From Cryobacterium soli (lineage in GTDB: Bacteria > Actinomycetota > Actinomycetes > Actinomycetales > Microbacteriaceae), in assembly GCF_003611035.1 (NCBI RefSeq), contig NZ_CP030033.1, positions 2,604,001 through 2,668,000 of the forward strand: DNA of 64,000 nucleotides, given 5' to 3'. A program made the position numbers and the translations under genes. The notes under the pieces are model-generated. The model saw only the letters and a program-made list of their open reading frames with translations. It searched no databases and was not told the origin of the DNA. Below, in pieces: positions 17,271-26,009 of this stretch (positions are counted from its first letter, which is position 1; each line of letters starts with the position of its first letter).

Positions 17271-18803
17271 ATGCCACAGCACGTCTTCTTCCAGCCGCCA
17301 CACGCGTGGGTCGGCGACATCATCCCCTTCGTAGCGAACGGAGAGTTCCAGCTCTTCTACCTGCACGAGGACCGCAGCACGCCCAAGCCCGGCACCCCGT
17401 GGCACCTGGTCACCACTGCGAATCTTGTCGATTTCGACGACCAGGGGGTGGCGTTCGAGCACGGATCGCCCACGGCGGGGGACTTCAACGTCTACACCGG
17501 CAGCATCGTCGACGACGGTGCCGGAACGCACCACCTGTTCTACACGGGCCAGAATCCCGCGATCGTGGGCCAGGACGGCCTGCCGCTCCAGCTCGTCATG
17601 CACGCCACAAGCACCGACGGCCTGGCGAGCTGGCAGCGGTTCCCCGAGCACACCTTCGGGGCATCCGCGGGGTACGAGACAGGCGATTGGCGCGACCCCT
17701 TCGTCTTCCGCGACGACGAGGCCGGACTCTGGCGGATGCTCATCGCCGCCCGCCACACCGACGGGCCGGAGCGCCGCCGGGGCACCATCGCCCAGTGCGT
17801 CTCCACCGACCTCGTGCACTGGGAGCCCACCGAACCCTTCTGGGACCCGCGCCGCTACGTGGCCCACGAGTGCCCCGACGTCTTCCGCTGGGGTGACTGG
17901 TGGTACCTGGTGTACTCCGAGTTCTCGGAGAACTTCACCACCCGCTACCGCATGGCCCGAAGCCTCGCCGGTCCCTGGCTGGTTCCCGAACACGACAGCA
18001 TCGACGGGCGCGCGTTCTACGCGGCCAAGACCGCCGAGCTGCACGGCCGCCGGTTCTTTTTCGGCTGGATCGCCAGCCGGGAAGACAACCACGACGACGG
18101 CGCCTGGCAGTGGGCCGGAACGATGTCCGTTCTCGAGGCGACCCAGAACGACGACGGCACGCTCGCCTTCGCCTTCGCGCCGGAGACCCTGGCGAGTTTC
18201 ACCGAGAACGTGCCCCTCGGGGCCCTCGGCGCCGAGGCCACCGGCACCTCGAGCCCGCTGCGGCTGGATGCGCCGGACGGCTACTCCGTCCGGCTCTCCG
18301 ACACCGAGACCCCGCGCCGCTTTCGCCTCTCTGTGACCTTCGACATCGCGGCCGGCACGACCGAATGCGGGGTGCTCCTGCGGGCGAGCGACGACGGAGA
18401 CTCCGCCTACATCCTCCGGCTCGAGCCCAAGCGGGGGCGGATGGTGTTCGACCGCTGGCCGCGCCGCCGCACGGGAGACGGCCAGTGGGAGATCTCCGGG
18501 GATTCGCCCTACGTGATCGAGCTCGAACGCCCCTGCGACCTTTCGCCGGGCACGCACACGCTCGAGGTGATCGTCGACGGCGACCTGTGCGTGGCCAACC
18601 TCGACGGCCGCACCACGCTCAGCACCCGCATCTACGACCGGCCGGTCGGCCGGGTGGGTGTCTTCGTCGGAGAGGGCAGCGTCGTCGTCCGCGACCTCAG
18701 CCTGAGCACCGGCACGGCGCCCAGCCGTCCTGACCCGAACGCCCTGGATGGCTCCGCAGCATCCACCGAGACCCTGCCCGAGCGGCAGTACGCACACAAC
18801 TGA
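17271..18803 (+). CDS. GH32-family glycoside hydrolase (fructosidase-like), cytoplasmic
   Basis: A 510-residue enzyme with the five-bladed GH32 fold plus a C-terminal beta-sandwich (from about residue 320). Catalytic elements are present in variant form: WVGDIIPF (Asp16, candidate nucleophile in place of the NDPN motif), WRDPFVF (Asp142, transition-state Asp) and HECPDVF (Glu200, acid/base). No signal peptide is visible, so it would act on imported oligosaccharides. Beta-fructosides are the usual substrates of the family, but the altered first motif makes the exact substrate uncertain. The start at 17271 is preferred over 17232 because AAAGGA is correctly spaced. It heads the operon with ABC transporter and LacI genes. 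Confidence 0.85.
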   Translation: MPQHVFFQPPHAWVGDIIPFVANGEFQLFYLHEDRSTPKPGTPWHLVTTANLVDFDDQGVAFEHGSPTAGDFNVYTGSIVDDGAGTHHLFYTGQNPAIVGQDGLPLQLVMHATSTDGLASWQRFPEHTFGASAGYETGDWRDPFVFRDDEAGLWRMLIAARHTDGPERRRGTIAQCVSTDLVHWEPTEPFWDPRRYVAHECPDVFRWGDWWYLVYSEFSENFTTRYRMARSLAGPWLVPEHDSIDGRAFYAAKTAELHGRRFFFGWIASREDNHDDGAWQWAGTMSVLEATQNDDGTLAFAFAPETLASFTENVPLGALGAEATGTSSPLRLDAPDGYSVRLSDTETPRRFRLSVTFDIAAGTTECGVLLRASDDGDSAYILRLEPKRGRMVFDRWPRRRTGDGQWEISGDSPYVIELERPCDLSPGTHTLEVIVDGDLCVANLDGRTTLSTRIYDRPVGRVGVFVGEGSVVVRDLSLSTGTAPSRPDPNALDGSAASTETLPERQYAHN

Positions 18804-18856
18804 ACGACCCCGACCACTGAACGACTGAACGACTGAACGACTGAACGACTGAACGA
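18800..18856 (+). repeat. 8-bp tandem repeat (CTGAACGA)
   Basis: Five exact head-to-tail copies of CTGAACGA occupy 18817-18856, and a sixth copy sits at 18800-18807 directly after the GH32 gene. They lie in the 104-bp gap before the binding-protein gene. Confidence 0.9.
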
Positions 18857-18907
18857 CCCGATCAAGACAACCCGATCACTCACATTCGATCAACGGAGAT
18901 GGAAACA

Positions 18908-20263
18908 ATGAAAACAACCCGATCACGGCTCGCCGTCGCAGCCGCCGCCACCGCTCTGGCGCTTGGGCTCACGGCGTGTGGCGGTAGCGGAGGTGCCGTC
19001 GGCAACGCCGACTCCACCAACGTCGACCCTGCCGGCGAGATCAAGCCCCGCGAGATCTCCTGGCTGCTCTCCCGGCCGGCCGACGGCGGTGTCATCACGG
19101 CCATGGAACAGATCGCCAAGGAATACGCGACGGATCACCCCGGCTTCGCGCTCAACCTGATCACCACGCCCGATCGCCCGTCCTACATTCAGAAGTACCA
19201 GACCCTCGCGGCGGCGAACAAGCTGCCCGAGCTGTTCGACACCGACGCCACTCCCTACGCCCAGAAACTCGCCAAGCAGGGTCGGATGATGGACGCCGAG
19301 GCGCTGCTCAAGAGCCTGGACCTCTACGACGACTACCGCCCGGCCGCGCTGAACTACCAGCGCTTCGACGACGGGTCGCTCTACATGGTGCCGTTCGAGT
19401 TCCAGCTCGAGTTCTTCTGGTACAACAAGGCCCTGTTCCAGCAGGCCGGCGTGCAGATCCCCACCACGCTCGATGAGATTCCGGCGATGTGCACGCAGCT
19501 GCGCGAGGCGGGCATCACCCCGATCGCCCTGGACGGCCAGGATCAGTGGCCCCTCGAGCGGTACATGGCGTACCACCCGTTCCGCACGGCAGGACCCGGC
19601 TTTGTGCAGGACCTGAAGAAGGGCGACGCGAAGCTCAGCGACGCCGACGGAGCGGCGGCCGTCGACTGGATGAGCCAGCTCGGTTCGTCCGGCTGCTTCC
19701 AGGAGGGCTTCTCGTCAACGGGCTACTCGGATGCGCAGAACCTGTTCACCTCGGGTAAGGCCGCCGTGTACAACATCGGCACCTGGGAGCTGGGCAGCCT
19801 CGCCACGGACGCCCTCGACGCCGGTGTGCGCGACGACGTCGACTACTTCACCCTGCCCGTCACATCCGGCTCGGCGACGGCGGCCAACGAGTACGTCTCA
19901 CCGTCCGGTATCGGCATGGCGGTCAGCACCAAGACCTACGACCCACTGGTGCGCGACTTCCTCGCTTTCGCCCTCAAGCGCTACCCCGAGGTCTACGCCG
20001 CCACCGGTGCGCTCTCGCCCACCACGAACGTCGAAACCACCATCCCCGCCAACGCCACGCCCCTCTACGAGCGGGCCGTGCAGCAGGCGAACGATGTCGG
20101 CGAGACCACGGCCATGCCGTGGGACACCCAGCTTGACCCCACCTCCAACACCCGGCTGCAGCAGGAGCTGACGCTGCTCGTACAGGGCGAGGTCACGCCA
20201 GACGAGTTCATCTCGACGATGGACGGCGTCATCGCGCAAAACGGCCCAGCCGCGTTCAAATAA
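18908..20263 (+). CDS. Sugar ABC transporter substrate-binding lipoprotein (CUT1)
   Basis: A 451-residue extracytoplasmic binding protein of the MalE/MsmE class. A signal ending in GLTAC makes it a lipoprotein. The mature part has PREISWLLSRP, then FEFQLEFFWYNKALFQQAG and the C-terminal SPSGIGMAVSTK and hinge features of family 1 binding proteins. ATG 18908 is chosen over 18899 because GGAG at 18895-18898 is then 9 bases away. It follows the GH32 gene and feeds the two permeases below, probably importing fructo-oligosaccharides or a related sugar. No dedicated ATPase gene is present, so a shared MsmK-like ATPase elsewhere would be needed. Confidence 0.9.
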   Translation: MKTTRSRLAVAAAATALALGLTACGGSGGAVGNADSTNVDPAGEIKPREISWLLSRPADGGVITAMEQIAKEYATDHPGFALNLITTPDRPSYIQKYQTLAAANKLPELFDTDATPYAQKLAKQGRMMDAEALLKSLDLYDDYRPAALNYQRFDDGSLYMVPFEFQLEFFWYNKALFQQAGVQIPTTLDEIPAMCTQLREAGITPIALDGQDQWPLERYMAYHPFRTAGPGFVQDLKKGDAKLSDADGAAAVDWMSQLGSSGCFQEGFSSTGYSDAQNLFTSGKAAVYNIGTWELGSLATDALDAGVRDDVDYFTLPVTSGSATAANEYVSPSGIGMAVSTKTYDPLVRDFLAFALKRYPEVYAATGALSPTTNVETTIPANATPLYERAVQQANDVGETTAMPWDTQLDPTSNTRLQQELTLLVQGEVTPDEFISTMDGVIAQNGPAAFK

Positions 20264-20287
20264 CCCGCTTCATCACACACATCCGCA

Positions 20288-20311
20288 CGTGGGGGCCCGA
20301 GGGCCCCCACG
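20288..20311 (+). terminator. Intercistronic hairpin after binding-protein gene
   Basis: A perfect 11-bp stem, CGTGGGGGCCC (20288-20298) with its complement 20301-20311 and a nominal GA loop, lies 24 bases after the binding-protein stop and 13 before the permease start. It is very GC-rich with no U run, so partial termination or RNA processing is likely. Confidence 0.65.
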
Positions 20312-20324
20312 GGAAGGCGCACTG

Positions 20325-21206
20325 ATGCTCCCCAACCGGTCACGACTCTCGGTCTTGATCTTCCTCGTGCCGCCGCTGCTGCTCTACGCAGTGGCCGTGC
20401 TGCTGCCCATCCTGCAGTCCCTGTTCCTCAGCTTCTTCCAGTGGGACGGTGTCACGGACATGCAGTTCGTGGGCCTGGGAAACTACATTTACATGCTCAC
20501 CGGGGACACGGTCTTCTGGACGGCATTCCTGAACACCCTCGGCTACCTCGCGATCTGCCTGATCCTGCAGTTGGGTGGCGCACTGCTCGTGGCCAGCCTG
20601 CTGACCATGCTGCGCCGCGGCCGGGAGCTCGTGAAGACGCTCTACCTCCTGCCGGCGGTCATCTCCACGGTCGCCATCGCGTTCCTGTTCCAGCGCATCT
20701 ACTCGTTGGAGCCGGCGGGCCTGCTCAACCGGGCGCTCGAACTGATCGGTCTGGGAGGGCTGCAGACCGCCTGGCTTTCCGATGTGGGCACCGTGCTCGC
20801 GGCCGTGTCGGTGCCAGAGGGGTGGCGGTTCACCGGTCTCTACATGCTCATCATCTACGCCGCGCTGCTGGCCGTGCCGCAGGAACTCGAGGAAGCGGCC
20901 AAGCTCGACGGCGCCTCGTGGTGGCAGACGTTCTGGCGGATCAAGTTTCCGCACATCCGCCCGGTCTGGATCACCACGACCATCATCGCTACTACGTATG
21001 CGCTGCGCGGGTTCGACATCCCGTACCTGCTGACCAACGGCGGGCCAGGGCAGGCCTCCGAGCTGCTGACCACCTATATGTACAAGACGGCCTTCACGAG
21101 CACCGATTACGGATACGCGAGCACCATCGCCGTCTTCGTGGTCATCGAATGCCTCGTGGCTGTGGGCCTCATTCTTCTCCTCCTCCGACGGAAGGCCGAC
21201 GCATGA
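20325..21206 (+). CDS. Sugar ABC transporter permease (MalF/UgpA type)
   Basis: A 293-residue CUT1 permease with six membrane helices. The cytoplasmic EAA loop reads EELEEAAKLDGASWWQTFWR near residue 187. Start 20325 has GGAAGG upstream and gives a sensible short N-terminus. Its stop overlaps the partner permease start by 4 bases. It forms the channel with that partner. Confidence 0.92.
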   Translation: MLPNRSRLSVLIFLVPPLLLYAVAVLLPILQSLFLSFFQWDGVTDMQFVGLGNYIYMLTGDTVFWTAFLNTLGYLAICLILQLGGALLVASLLTMLRRGRELVKTLYLLPAVISTVAIAFLFQRIYSLEPAGLLNRALELIGLGGLQTAWLSDVGTVLAAVSVPEGWRFTGLYMLIIYAALLAVPQELEEAAKLDGASWWQTFWRIKFPHIRPVWITTTIIATTYALRGFDIPYLLTNGGPGQASELLTTYMYKTAFTSTDYGYASTIAVFVVIECLVAVGLILLLLRRKADA

Positions 21207-22114
21207 CCACCACCACGGCGCCCCGGCGTCCGGCCCAGCGACGTTCGGTATCACGGCTGTCGCCGCCACCCCTGCGCCAGCACCGCCGCCTGAACGTGCA
21301 CCGCACCCTCACCAGCATCGTCGTCGCGCTCATCGTCGTGGTGCAGGTGTACCCGCTGGCCTGGCTCTTCCTCACCAGTGTGCGCACCGAGCAGGACTTC
21401 GCCAACGGCGACCCGTTCGGTCTGCCCACCGGATTCACGCTGGAGAACTACTCCCGCGCGTTCTCCACCGGCAACCTGGCCCTCAACATTCTGAACAGCT
21501 TCATCGTCACCTCGGGAGCGATCGTGCTGATCGTCGTGCTGGGCATGATGGCGGCCTACGCTCTGCAGGTGCTGGGCTTCCGCGGCAGCAAGTTCGTGCG
21601 CGGCCTGTTCCTCATCGGCATTGTCGTGCCGGTGCAGATCGCCTTGGTGCCGCTCTTCATCGACTACGCCGCCGTGAACCTGCTCGACACCTATCAGTCG
21701 ATCATCATCCCGCTGGCCGGCTTCTCGCTGCCGATGTCGATCTTCTTGTTTTCGTCGTTCTACGAGTACATCCCGCGAGAGACTTATGAGGCTGCATCGC
21801 TCGATGGCGCGGGTCCTTATCGGATCTTCGCCCAGATCACCTTTCCACTGTCGCTCAACACGATCGTGACCGTGGTCATGGTGAACAGCATCTTCATTTG
21901 GAACGACTTCATCTTCGCCAACACCTTCGTGCTGTCGGACGGCCTGAAGACGATCCCGCTGGGGCTGCAGAACTACATCGGCGCAATGGGCAAGGTCGAC
22001 TGGACCGCGACATTCGCGGCCGTCTGTGTGAGCATCACCCCTCTGCTGCTCGCATTCCTGGTACTGAACAAGGCCATGATCTACGGCCTCTCGAGCGGGG
22101 GATCGAAGGGATGA
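21203..22114 (+). CDS. Sugar ABC transporter permease (MalG/UgpE type)
   Basis: A 303-residue CUT1 permease. An approximately 30-residue basic N-terminal tail precedes the first helix, and the EAA loop is ETYEAASLDGAGPYRIF followed by ITFPLS. ATG at 21203 overlaps the preceding stop. The stop (22112-22114) overlaps a possible ATGA restart for the LacI gene, so the regulator is in the same operon. Confidence 0.92.
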   Translation: MTTTTAPRRPAQRRSVSRLSPPPLRQHRRLNVHRTLTSIVVALIVVVQVYPLAWLFLTSVRTEQDFANGDPFGLPTGFTLENYSRAFSTGNLALNILNSFIVTSGAIVLIVVLGMMAAYALQVLGFRGSKFVRGLFLIGIVVPVQIALVPLFIDYAAVNLLDTYQSIIIPLAGFSLPMSIFLFSSFYEYIPRETYEAASLDGAGPYRIFAQITFPLSLNTIVTVVMVNSIFIWNDFIFANTFVLSDGLKTIPLGLQNYIGAMGKVDWTATFAAVCVSITPLLLAFLVLNKAMIYGLSSGGSKG

Positions 22115-22143
22115 CGCATGACGAGTCCGTGCAGGAGGGCACC

Positions 22144-23190
22144 ATGACGACGAAGCGAAAGCGTGGATCCACCGCTGCGGCCGAATCCGGTCACTCCGGG
22201 CATCCGGTCACGATGCGCGATGTGGCGGAGGCGGCCGGGGTGTCGGTCGCGACGGTGTCGAACGTGGTCAACGACAAGAAGAGCGCACGAATCGGGGCGG
22301 ATGCGCGCCAACGCGTGCACGACGCCGTGAGCGATCTGGGCTACCGGCCCAACGCGCTCGCGAAGACGCTGTCCAGCGGCAGCTCGAAGTTCATCGGGCT
22401 GGTCGCCGACGCGATCGCCACGACCCCCTTCGCCGGTCAGATCATTCACGGCGCCCAGGACGAGGCCTGGAAGCACGGCTTCGTGCTGCTGGTGGCCAAC
22501 ACCGAGGGCGACCCGGCGGCCGAAGAGGCGGCCATAGCGATGATGCTGGAGCACAAGGTGCGCGGCGTGCTCTACTCCACCTGGTACCACCGGGCCGTCG
22601 TGCCGCCCCAAGCCCTGCGGGAAACCGACTACGTGCTCGTGGACTGCTTCGAGGCCAACGCCGCATCGCCCGCCGTGGTGCCCGATGAAGTGCAGGGCGG
22701 GTACACCGCCACCGGGCTGCTGCTGGAAGCCGGCCACCGTCGCATCGCGTTCATCAACACCACCTCGTCGTCTCCGGCTCGGTCGGGTCGGCTCAAGGGT
22801 TACCGCCGGGCGCTCGCCGAGGCCGGAATCGAGTTCGATCCGGCGCTGGTCTTGGAGGCGCATCCCGACCAGGAGGGCGGCTACGCGGCCACGGACCGGC
22901 TGCTCGAGCAGAAGGTCACCGCGGTGTTCTGCCACAACGACCGGGTCGCCATGGGACTGTACGACGGAGTGCGTGAGCGCGGGCTGACGATCCCGCGCGA
23001 CATCGCCATCGCCGGCTTCGACAACCAGGAGGTCATCGCGGCCCACCTTCGTCCGCCGTTGTCCACCGTCGCGCTTCCGCACTACGAGCTGGGTGCCGCC
23101 GGGGTGCGCGTGCTGCTCGGGATCGACACCGTCCCGAAGAATTCCCCGATGCTCATCTCCTGCCCGGCGGTCTCCCGAGCATCCATCTGA
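22144..23190 (+). CDS. LacI-family transcriptional regulator 1
   Basis: A 348-residue LacI/GalR regulator. The helix-turn-helix is VTMRDVAEAAGVSVATVSNV (about residues 21-40), with hinge helix RPNALAKTLSSGSS, followed by a sugar-binding domain including GLVADAIATTPFAGQ and the C-terminal GFDNQEVIAAHLRPPLSTV. ATG 22144 is preferred because AGGAGG lies 5 bases upstream, but an ATG at 22111 overlapping the permease stop is possible. Its likely targets are the GATTAA-CG-type dyads before the GH32 gene at 17271. Confidence 0.92.
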   Translation: MTTKRKRGSTAAAESGHSGHPVTMRDVAEAAGVSVATVSNVVNDKKSARIGADARQRVHDAVSDLGYRPNALAKTLSSGSSKFIGLVADAIATTPFAGQIIHGAQDEAWKHGFVLLVANTEGDPAAEEAAIAMMLEHKVRGVLYSTWYHRAVVPPQALRETDYVLVDCFEANAASPAVVPDEVQGGYTATGLLLEAGHRRIAFINTTSSSPARSGRLKGYRRALAEAGIEFDPALVLEAHPDQEGGYAATDRLLEQKVTAVFCHNDRVAMGLYDGVRERGLTIPRDIAIAGFDNQEVIAAHLRPPLSTVALPHYELGAAGVRVLLGIDTVPKNSPMLISCPAVSRASI

Positions 23191-23217
23191 GTGACCCGGC
23201 CTCGGGGGCCCCGAGTC

Positions 23218-23487
23218 GTCGGTCGAGCCTGTCGAGACCTGGCACCCTGGTCTCGGATACGTCCAAATCCCGTCGGTCGAGCTTGTCGAGACCTCGCACC
23301 CAGGTCTCGGGTTCGTCCCCATCCCGTCGGTCGAGCTTGTCGAGACCTGGTGACCAGGCCTGACCGACGGATGCAGCGCACGGGATCTCGACAGGCTCGA
23401 TCAGCGAGACGCGGCTCGATCAGCGAGATGCGGCTCAATCGGCGAGATGCGGCGCGATCGCCGAGTTGGTCGCTCGATCAGCGAGTC
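23218..23487. repeat. Two adjacent tandem repeat arrays built on REP-like palindromes
   Basis: Three units with a 54-bp period start at 23218, 23272 and 23326. Each begins GTCGGTCGAGC(C/T)TGTCGAGACCT, and units contain a GAGACCT-N7-AGGTCTC stem. Directly after, five units with a 19-bp period start at 23394, 23413, 23432, 23451 and about 23471, with core GGCTCGATCAGCGAGA. The two arrays together fill the convergent gap after the LacI gene. The core resembles REP elements of Microbacteriaceae. No coding sequence is seen here. Confidence 0.85.
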
Positions 23488-23505
23488 CCGTGCTCGCGTG
23501 ACCGC

Positions 23506-24546
23506 CTACTTCGCGGCGAGCAGCCGGGCCACGCGGGGCTTCACCTCGGTGGCGAGCAGCGTGAGCGACTCCAGCAGGTGCTCGTGCGGCAGGCCGCCCA
23601 GGTCGCCCTGCAGGAAGTGCCGCATGTGGCCGAGGTAGCCGTGCAGGTGCACAATGCGCTCGGCCACATCGTCGGGGTCGCCCACGTAGTACGCACCCGG
23701 TGCGTGGCTCTGGGCCAGGTACTGCCGACGGTCGGGAGCGCCCCAACCGCGCAGGCGACCCATCTCCACATTGAGGTTGTGCCAGCCCGGGTAGAACCGG
23801 TCCAGTGCCTCCTGCTTCGTCGGCGCGACCAGGCCGAACGTGGCGACCGACACCTTGATGTTCTCGGTGTGCCCGGCCTGCGCGGCCGACCGGCGGTACA
23901 ACTCGGTGAGCGGGGCGAACCGGTGCGGCTCGCCGCCGATGATGCCGTAGGACACCGGTAGGCCGAGCTTGCCGGCCCGCGCCGACGACGCCGCGTTGCC
24001 GCCGGTGGCCAGCCAGATCGGCAGCCGACCGGCGACCGGTCGGGGCACCACGGCCAGCTCGTCGAGCGTGGGGCGCACGGTGCCCGACCAGCTCACGGTC
24101 TCGGTGGGGCTCTCGTTGATGGTCATCAGCAGGTCAAGCTTCTCCGCGTAGAGCCGGTCGTAGTCGGCCAGGTCGTAGCCGAACAGTGGGAAGGTCTCGA
24201 CCGAGGAGCCCCGGCCCGCGGTGATCTCCACCCGGCCGCCGCCGGAGATGGCGTCGGCGGTGGCGAGCTGCTGGAACACCCGCACCGGGTCATCCGTGCT
24301 GATGATGCTGGCCGCGCTGCCCAGGATGATCTGGCTGGTGGCCGCGGCTGCCGCGGCGATCAGGGCGCCGGGGGAGGACGCCGGCATGCTCACGGTATGG
24401 TGCTCGCCGATGCCGAAGTAGTCCAGTCCGGCCCGGTCGGCCGCCACGATGGCGTCGAAAAGGTTGCGGATGCCCTCTGCCGTGCTGCGCGGGCTCCCGT
24501 CGGGGTTCAACGGGGTGTCGCCGAAGCTGTAGGCGCCGATTTCCAT
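23506..24546 (-). CDS. LLM-class flavin-dependent oxidoreductase
   Basis: A 346-residue luciferase-like TIM barrel. It has MEIGAYSFGDTP at the N-terminus, FGIGEHHT near residue 52, TSQIILGSAASIISTDDPVRV (flavin site) and GGRVEITAGRGS. It probably uses FMN or F420 as a monooxygenase or reductase; the substrate is unknown. Start 24546 has GAGGA at good spacing, and the longer upstream frame is not supported. A neighbouring F420/NADP-reductase-like gene lies on the same strand, 198 bases upstream, which suggests a joint redox role. Confidence 0.88.
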   Translation of the reverse strand: MEIGAYSFGDTPLNPDGSPRSTAEGIRNLFDAIVAADRAGLDYFGIGEHHTVSMPASSPGALIAAAAAATSQIILGSAASIISTDDPVRVFQQLATADAISGGGRVEITAGRGSSVETFPLFGYDLADYDRLYAEKLDLLMTINESPTETVSWSGTVRPTLDELAVVPRPVAGRLPIWLATGGNAASSARAGKLGLPVSYGIIGGEPHRFAPLTELYRRSAAQAGHTENIKVSVATFGLVAPTKQEALDRFYPGWHNLNVEMGRLRGWGAPDRRQYLAQSHAPGAYYVGDPDDVAERIVHLHGYLGHMRHFLQGDLGGLPHEHLLESLTLLATEVKPRVARLLAAK

Positions 24547-24744
24547 GGGTCTGTCCTCTGTCTGCGGTGGAGCGGGTCTGAAGCGGAGTGGATATGTGGT
24601 GGACCGGGTGGCGGATGCCTGCGTAACTGTTCCCGAAGCGGACTTCTGCGGCCGGCGTACCGGCCGCACTTGTCCGCGCGGGCAACAGTTCCGCCCGGGT
24701 CCCGGCCCGGTCGCGGGCGCGGGCGCGGGCCCGTGGGGGCGGGG
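24547..24744. other. GC-rich intergenic stretch, no gene seen
   Basis: The 198-bp gap between two leftward redox genes contains low-complexity GGGCGCGGGC runs around 24710-24745. No supported gene or clear operator was found. Confidence 0.5.
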
Positions 24745-25395
24745 CTACGCCGCTTCGCTCTCCTGCGCGGCCCGCTCCAGCTCGGTGGTGAGTTCGGCCG
24801 CGGTGTGCCGGCCGCCGAACACCGGCGAGCCCGGTTCGAACGCCACGCCGGCCTCGAGCGGGCCGGCATAGACGGCGTCGAAGCCGAAGCGCTCGATGAC
24901 CTCGGCCACGACGGATGCGGCATCCGCGTCACCGGCGATGGCCAGCGCGTGCCGGTCGGCCGCGCCGGCGGGCCGGGCATCGGTCTCCAGGTCGTGGTAG
25001 CCGATGTGGTTGAGGGTCTTCACCAGGCGGGCGCCGGCGAAGTACTCGGCCACGACCTCGCTGCTGCCGCGCTGGTCGCCCGCGAACTCGTCGAGCTGGC
25101 CGTCGATGGGCTGCCAGTAGTTCATAGTGTCGAGCACAAGGCGGCCGGCCAGGGAGGTCGGGTCGACCGAGCGGAACTTGTGCATCGGCACGGCGAGCAC
25201 CACCAGGTCGGAGGTGGCGGCCACCTCGGCGGCGGTCATCGCCACGGCGCCGGGGGTGACGATGTCGACGATCAGCTGGATGTCTTCGGCCGGGCCGGAA
25301 CCGGCGATGTGCACGGCGTAGCCGGAGGCCAGGGCGGTGCGGGCGATGGCGGAGCCGACGCGGCCCGCTCCGAGGATGCCGATCGTGGTGACCAT
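24745..25395 (-). CDS. NADP oxidoreductase, coenzyme F420-dependent family
   Basis: A 216-residue Rossmann protein. The N-terminus TIGILGAGRVGSAIARTAL binds NAD(P), and DLVVLAVPMHKF, LDTMNYWQPIDG and VKTLNHIGYHDLE follow, as in the F420-dependent NADP reductase (FNO)/NADP-oxidoreductase family. The start at 25395 has an AAAGG site. It is divergent from an HxlR regulator; HxlR proteins commonly control an adjacent oxidoreductase, so redox or electrophile induction is likely. Cofactor use (F420 versus NADPH only) cannot be decided. Confidence 0.85.
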   Translation of the reverse strand: MVTTIGILGAGRVGSAIARTALASGYAVHIAGSGPAEDIQLIVDIVTPGAVAMTAAEVAATSDLVVLAVPMHKFRSVDPTSLAGRLVLDTMNYWQPIDGQLDEFAGDQRGSSEVVAEYFAGARLVKTLNHIGYHDLETDARPAGAADRHALAIAGDADAASVVAEVIERFGFDAVYAGPLEAGVAFEPGSPVFGGRHTAAELTTELERAAQESEAA

Positions 25396-25490
25396 GGGGA
25401 CCTTTCTGCAGGAACGCTGGCGCCCGAGTGCGAACGCCGATATCCAACGATGGCAAACCTCGCGGCCAAGCGCCAACCGGTGGTAAGCTG

Positions 25491-25505
25491 CTAATAAATA
25501 GTTAG
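25491..25505. promoter_or_regulatory. Candidate HxlR operator
   Basis: An AT-rich dyad CTAA-N7-TTAG (25491-25505) lies 17 bp before the HxlR start and inside the divergent promoter of the reductase gene. HxlR regulators commonly bind such sites. The arms are only 4 bp, so support is moderate. Confidence 0.45.
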
Positions 25506-25521
25506 TGAGCAAGGGATCAAA

Positions 25522-25944
25522 ATGAGCCAGACCGTAAGCCACTCCGTCGAAGGCAGTGTTCTCAACGACAGTGTTCTCAACGACAGTGTTCTCAACGACA
25601 GTGTCAGCGACTCGACCTTCGCCCTCGACGAGGAAGAGTGCCGCCGGTTCCAGATCTCGGTGGAGCTGGCCGGCCGCAAGTGGAGTGCCGCGATCCTCAT
25701 GGCCGGAGCCCGCGGCGCCCGTCGGTTCTCCGAGTACCGCGTCCTCGTGGAGGGCATCTCCGACCGGTTGCTCGCCGCCCGGCTCAAGGAGCTGGAGCAG
25801 GAGGGCCTGATCGAACGCGATGTTCAGCCCACCACCCCGGTGTCGATCAGCTACAACCTGACCCCGTCTGGCCTCCAGCTGATCTCGCTGCTGCATCCGC
25901 TGGTCACCTGGAGCCGCACCCGGCAGGGCGTCGAGGCGCCATAG
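25522..25944 (+). CDS. HxlR-family transcriptional regulator
   Basis: A 140-residue regulator. The winged helix is at residues 45-125: RKWSAAILMAGARGARRFSE, then ISDRLLAARLKELEQEGLI and the wing SISYNLTPSG. In HxlR proteins a reactive Cys is usual near the helix start; here the only Cys (in EEECRRF) sits just before the core and could sense aldehydes or oxidants. The N-terminus is unusual: VLNDS is repeated three times (residues 13-27) by a 15-bp DNA repeat. It is divergent from the F420-type reductase. Confidence 0.88.
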   Translation: MSQTVSHSVEGSVLNDSVLNDSVLNDSVSDSTFALDEEECRRFQISVELAGRKWSAAILMAGARGARRFSEYRVLVEGISDRLLAARLKELEQEGLIERDVQPTTPVSISYNLTPSGLQLISLLHPLVTWSRTRQGVEAP

Positions 25945-25973
25945 CCGACCGCGATTCGCAGGTTGGGTCGCTT

Positions 25974-26008
25974 GATTTCGACAAGCTCAACCAGCGTGCG
26001 GTTGAGCC
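25974..26008. repeat. REP-type palindrome in convergent gap
   Basis: TTTCGACAAGCTCAACC is followed by a stem GCTCAACC (25985-25992) / GGTTGAGC (26000-26007) with a 7-base loop. The core matches the REP sequence type seen at 23218 onward. It lies between converging genes and could terminate transcription from both sides. Confidence 0.7.
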
Positions 26009-26009
26009 G

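Noticed and set aside
23218..23487. CRISPR array
   Set aside because: The 54-bp and 19-bp units are contiguous repeats without unique spacers, and no cas gene is near.
25555..25599. On/off phase variation of the HxlR gene
   Set aside because: The unit is 15 bp, so copy changes keep the reading frame; only protein length would vary.
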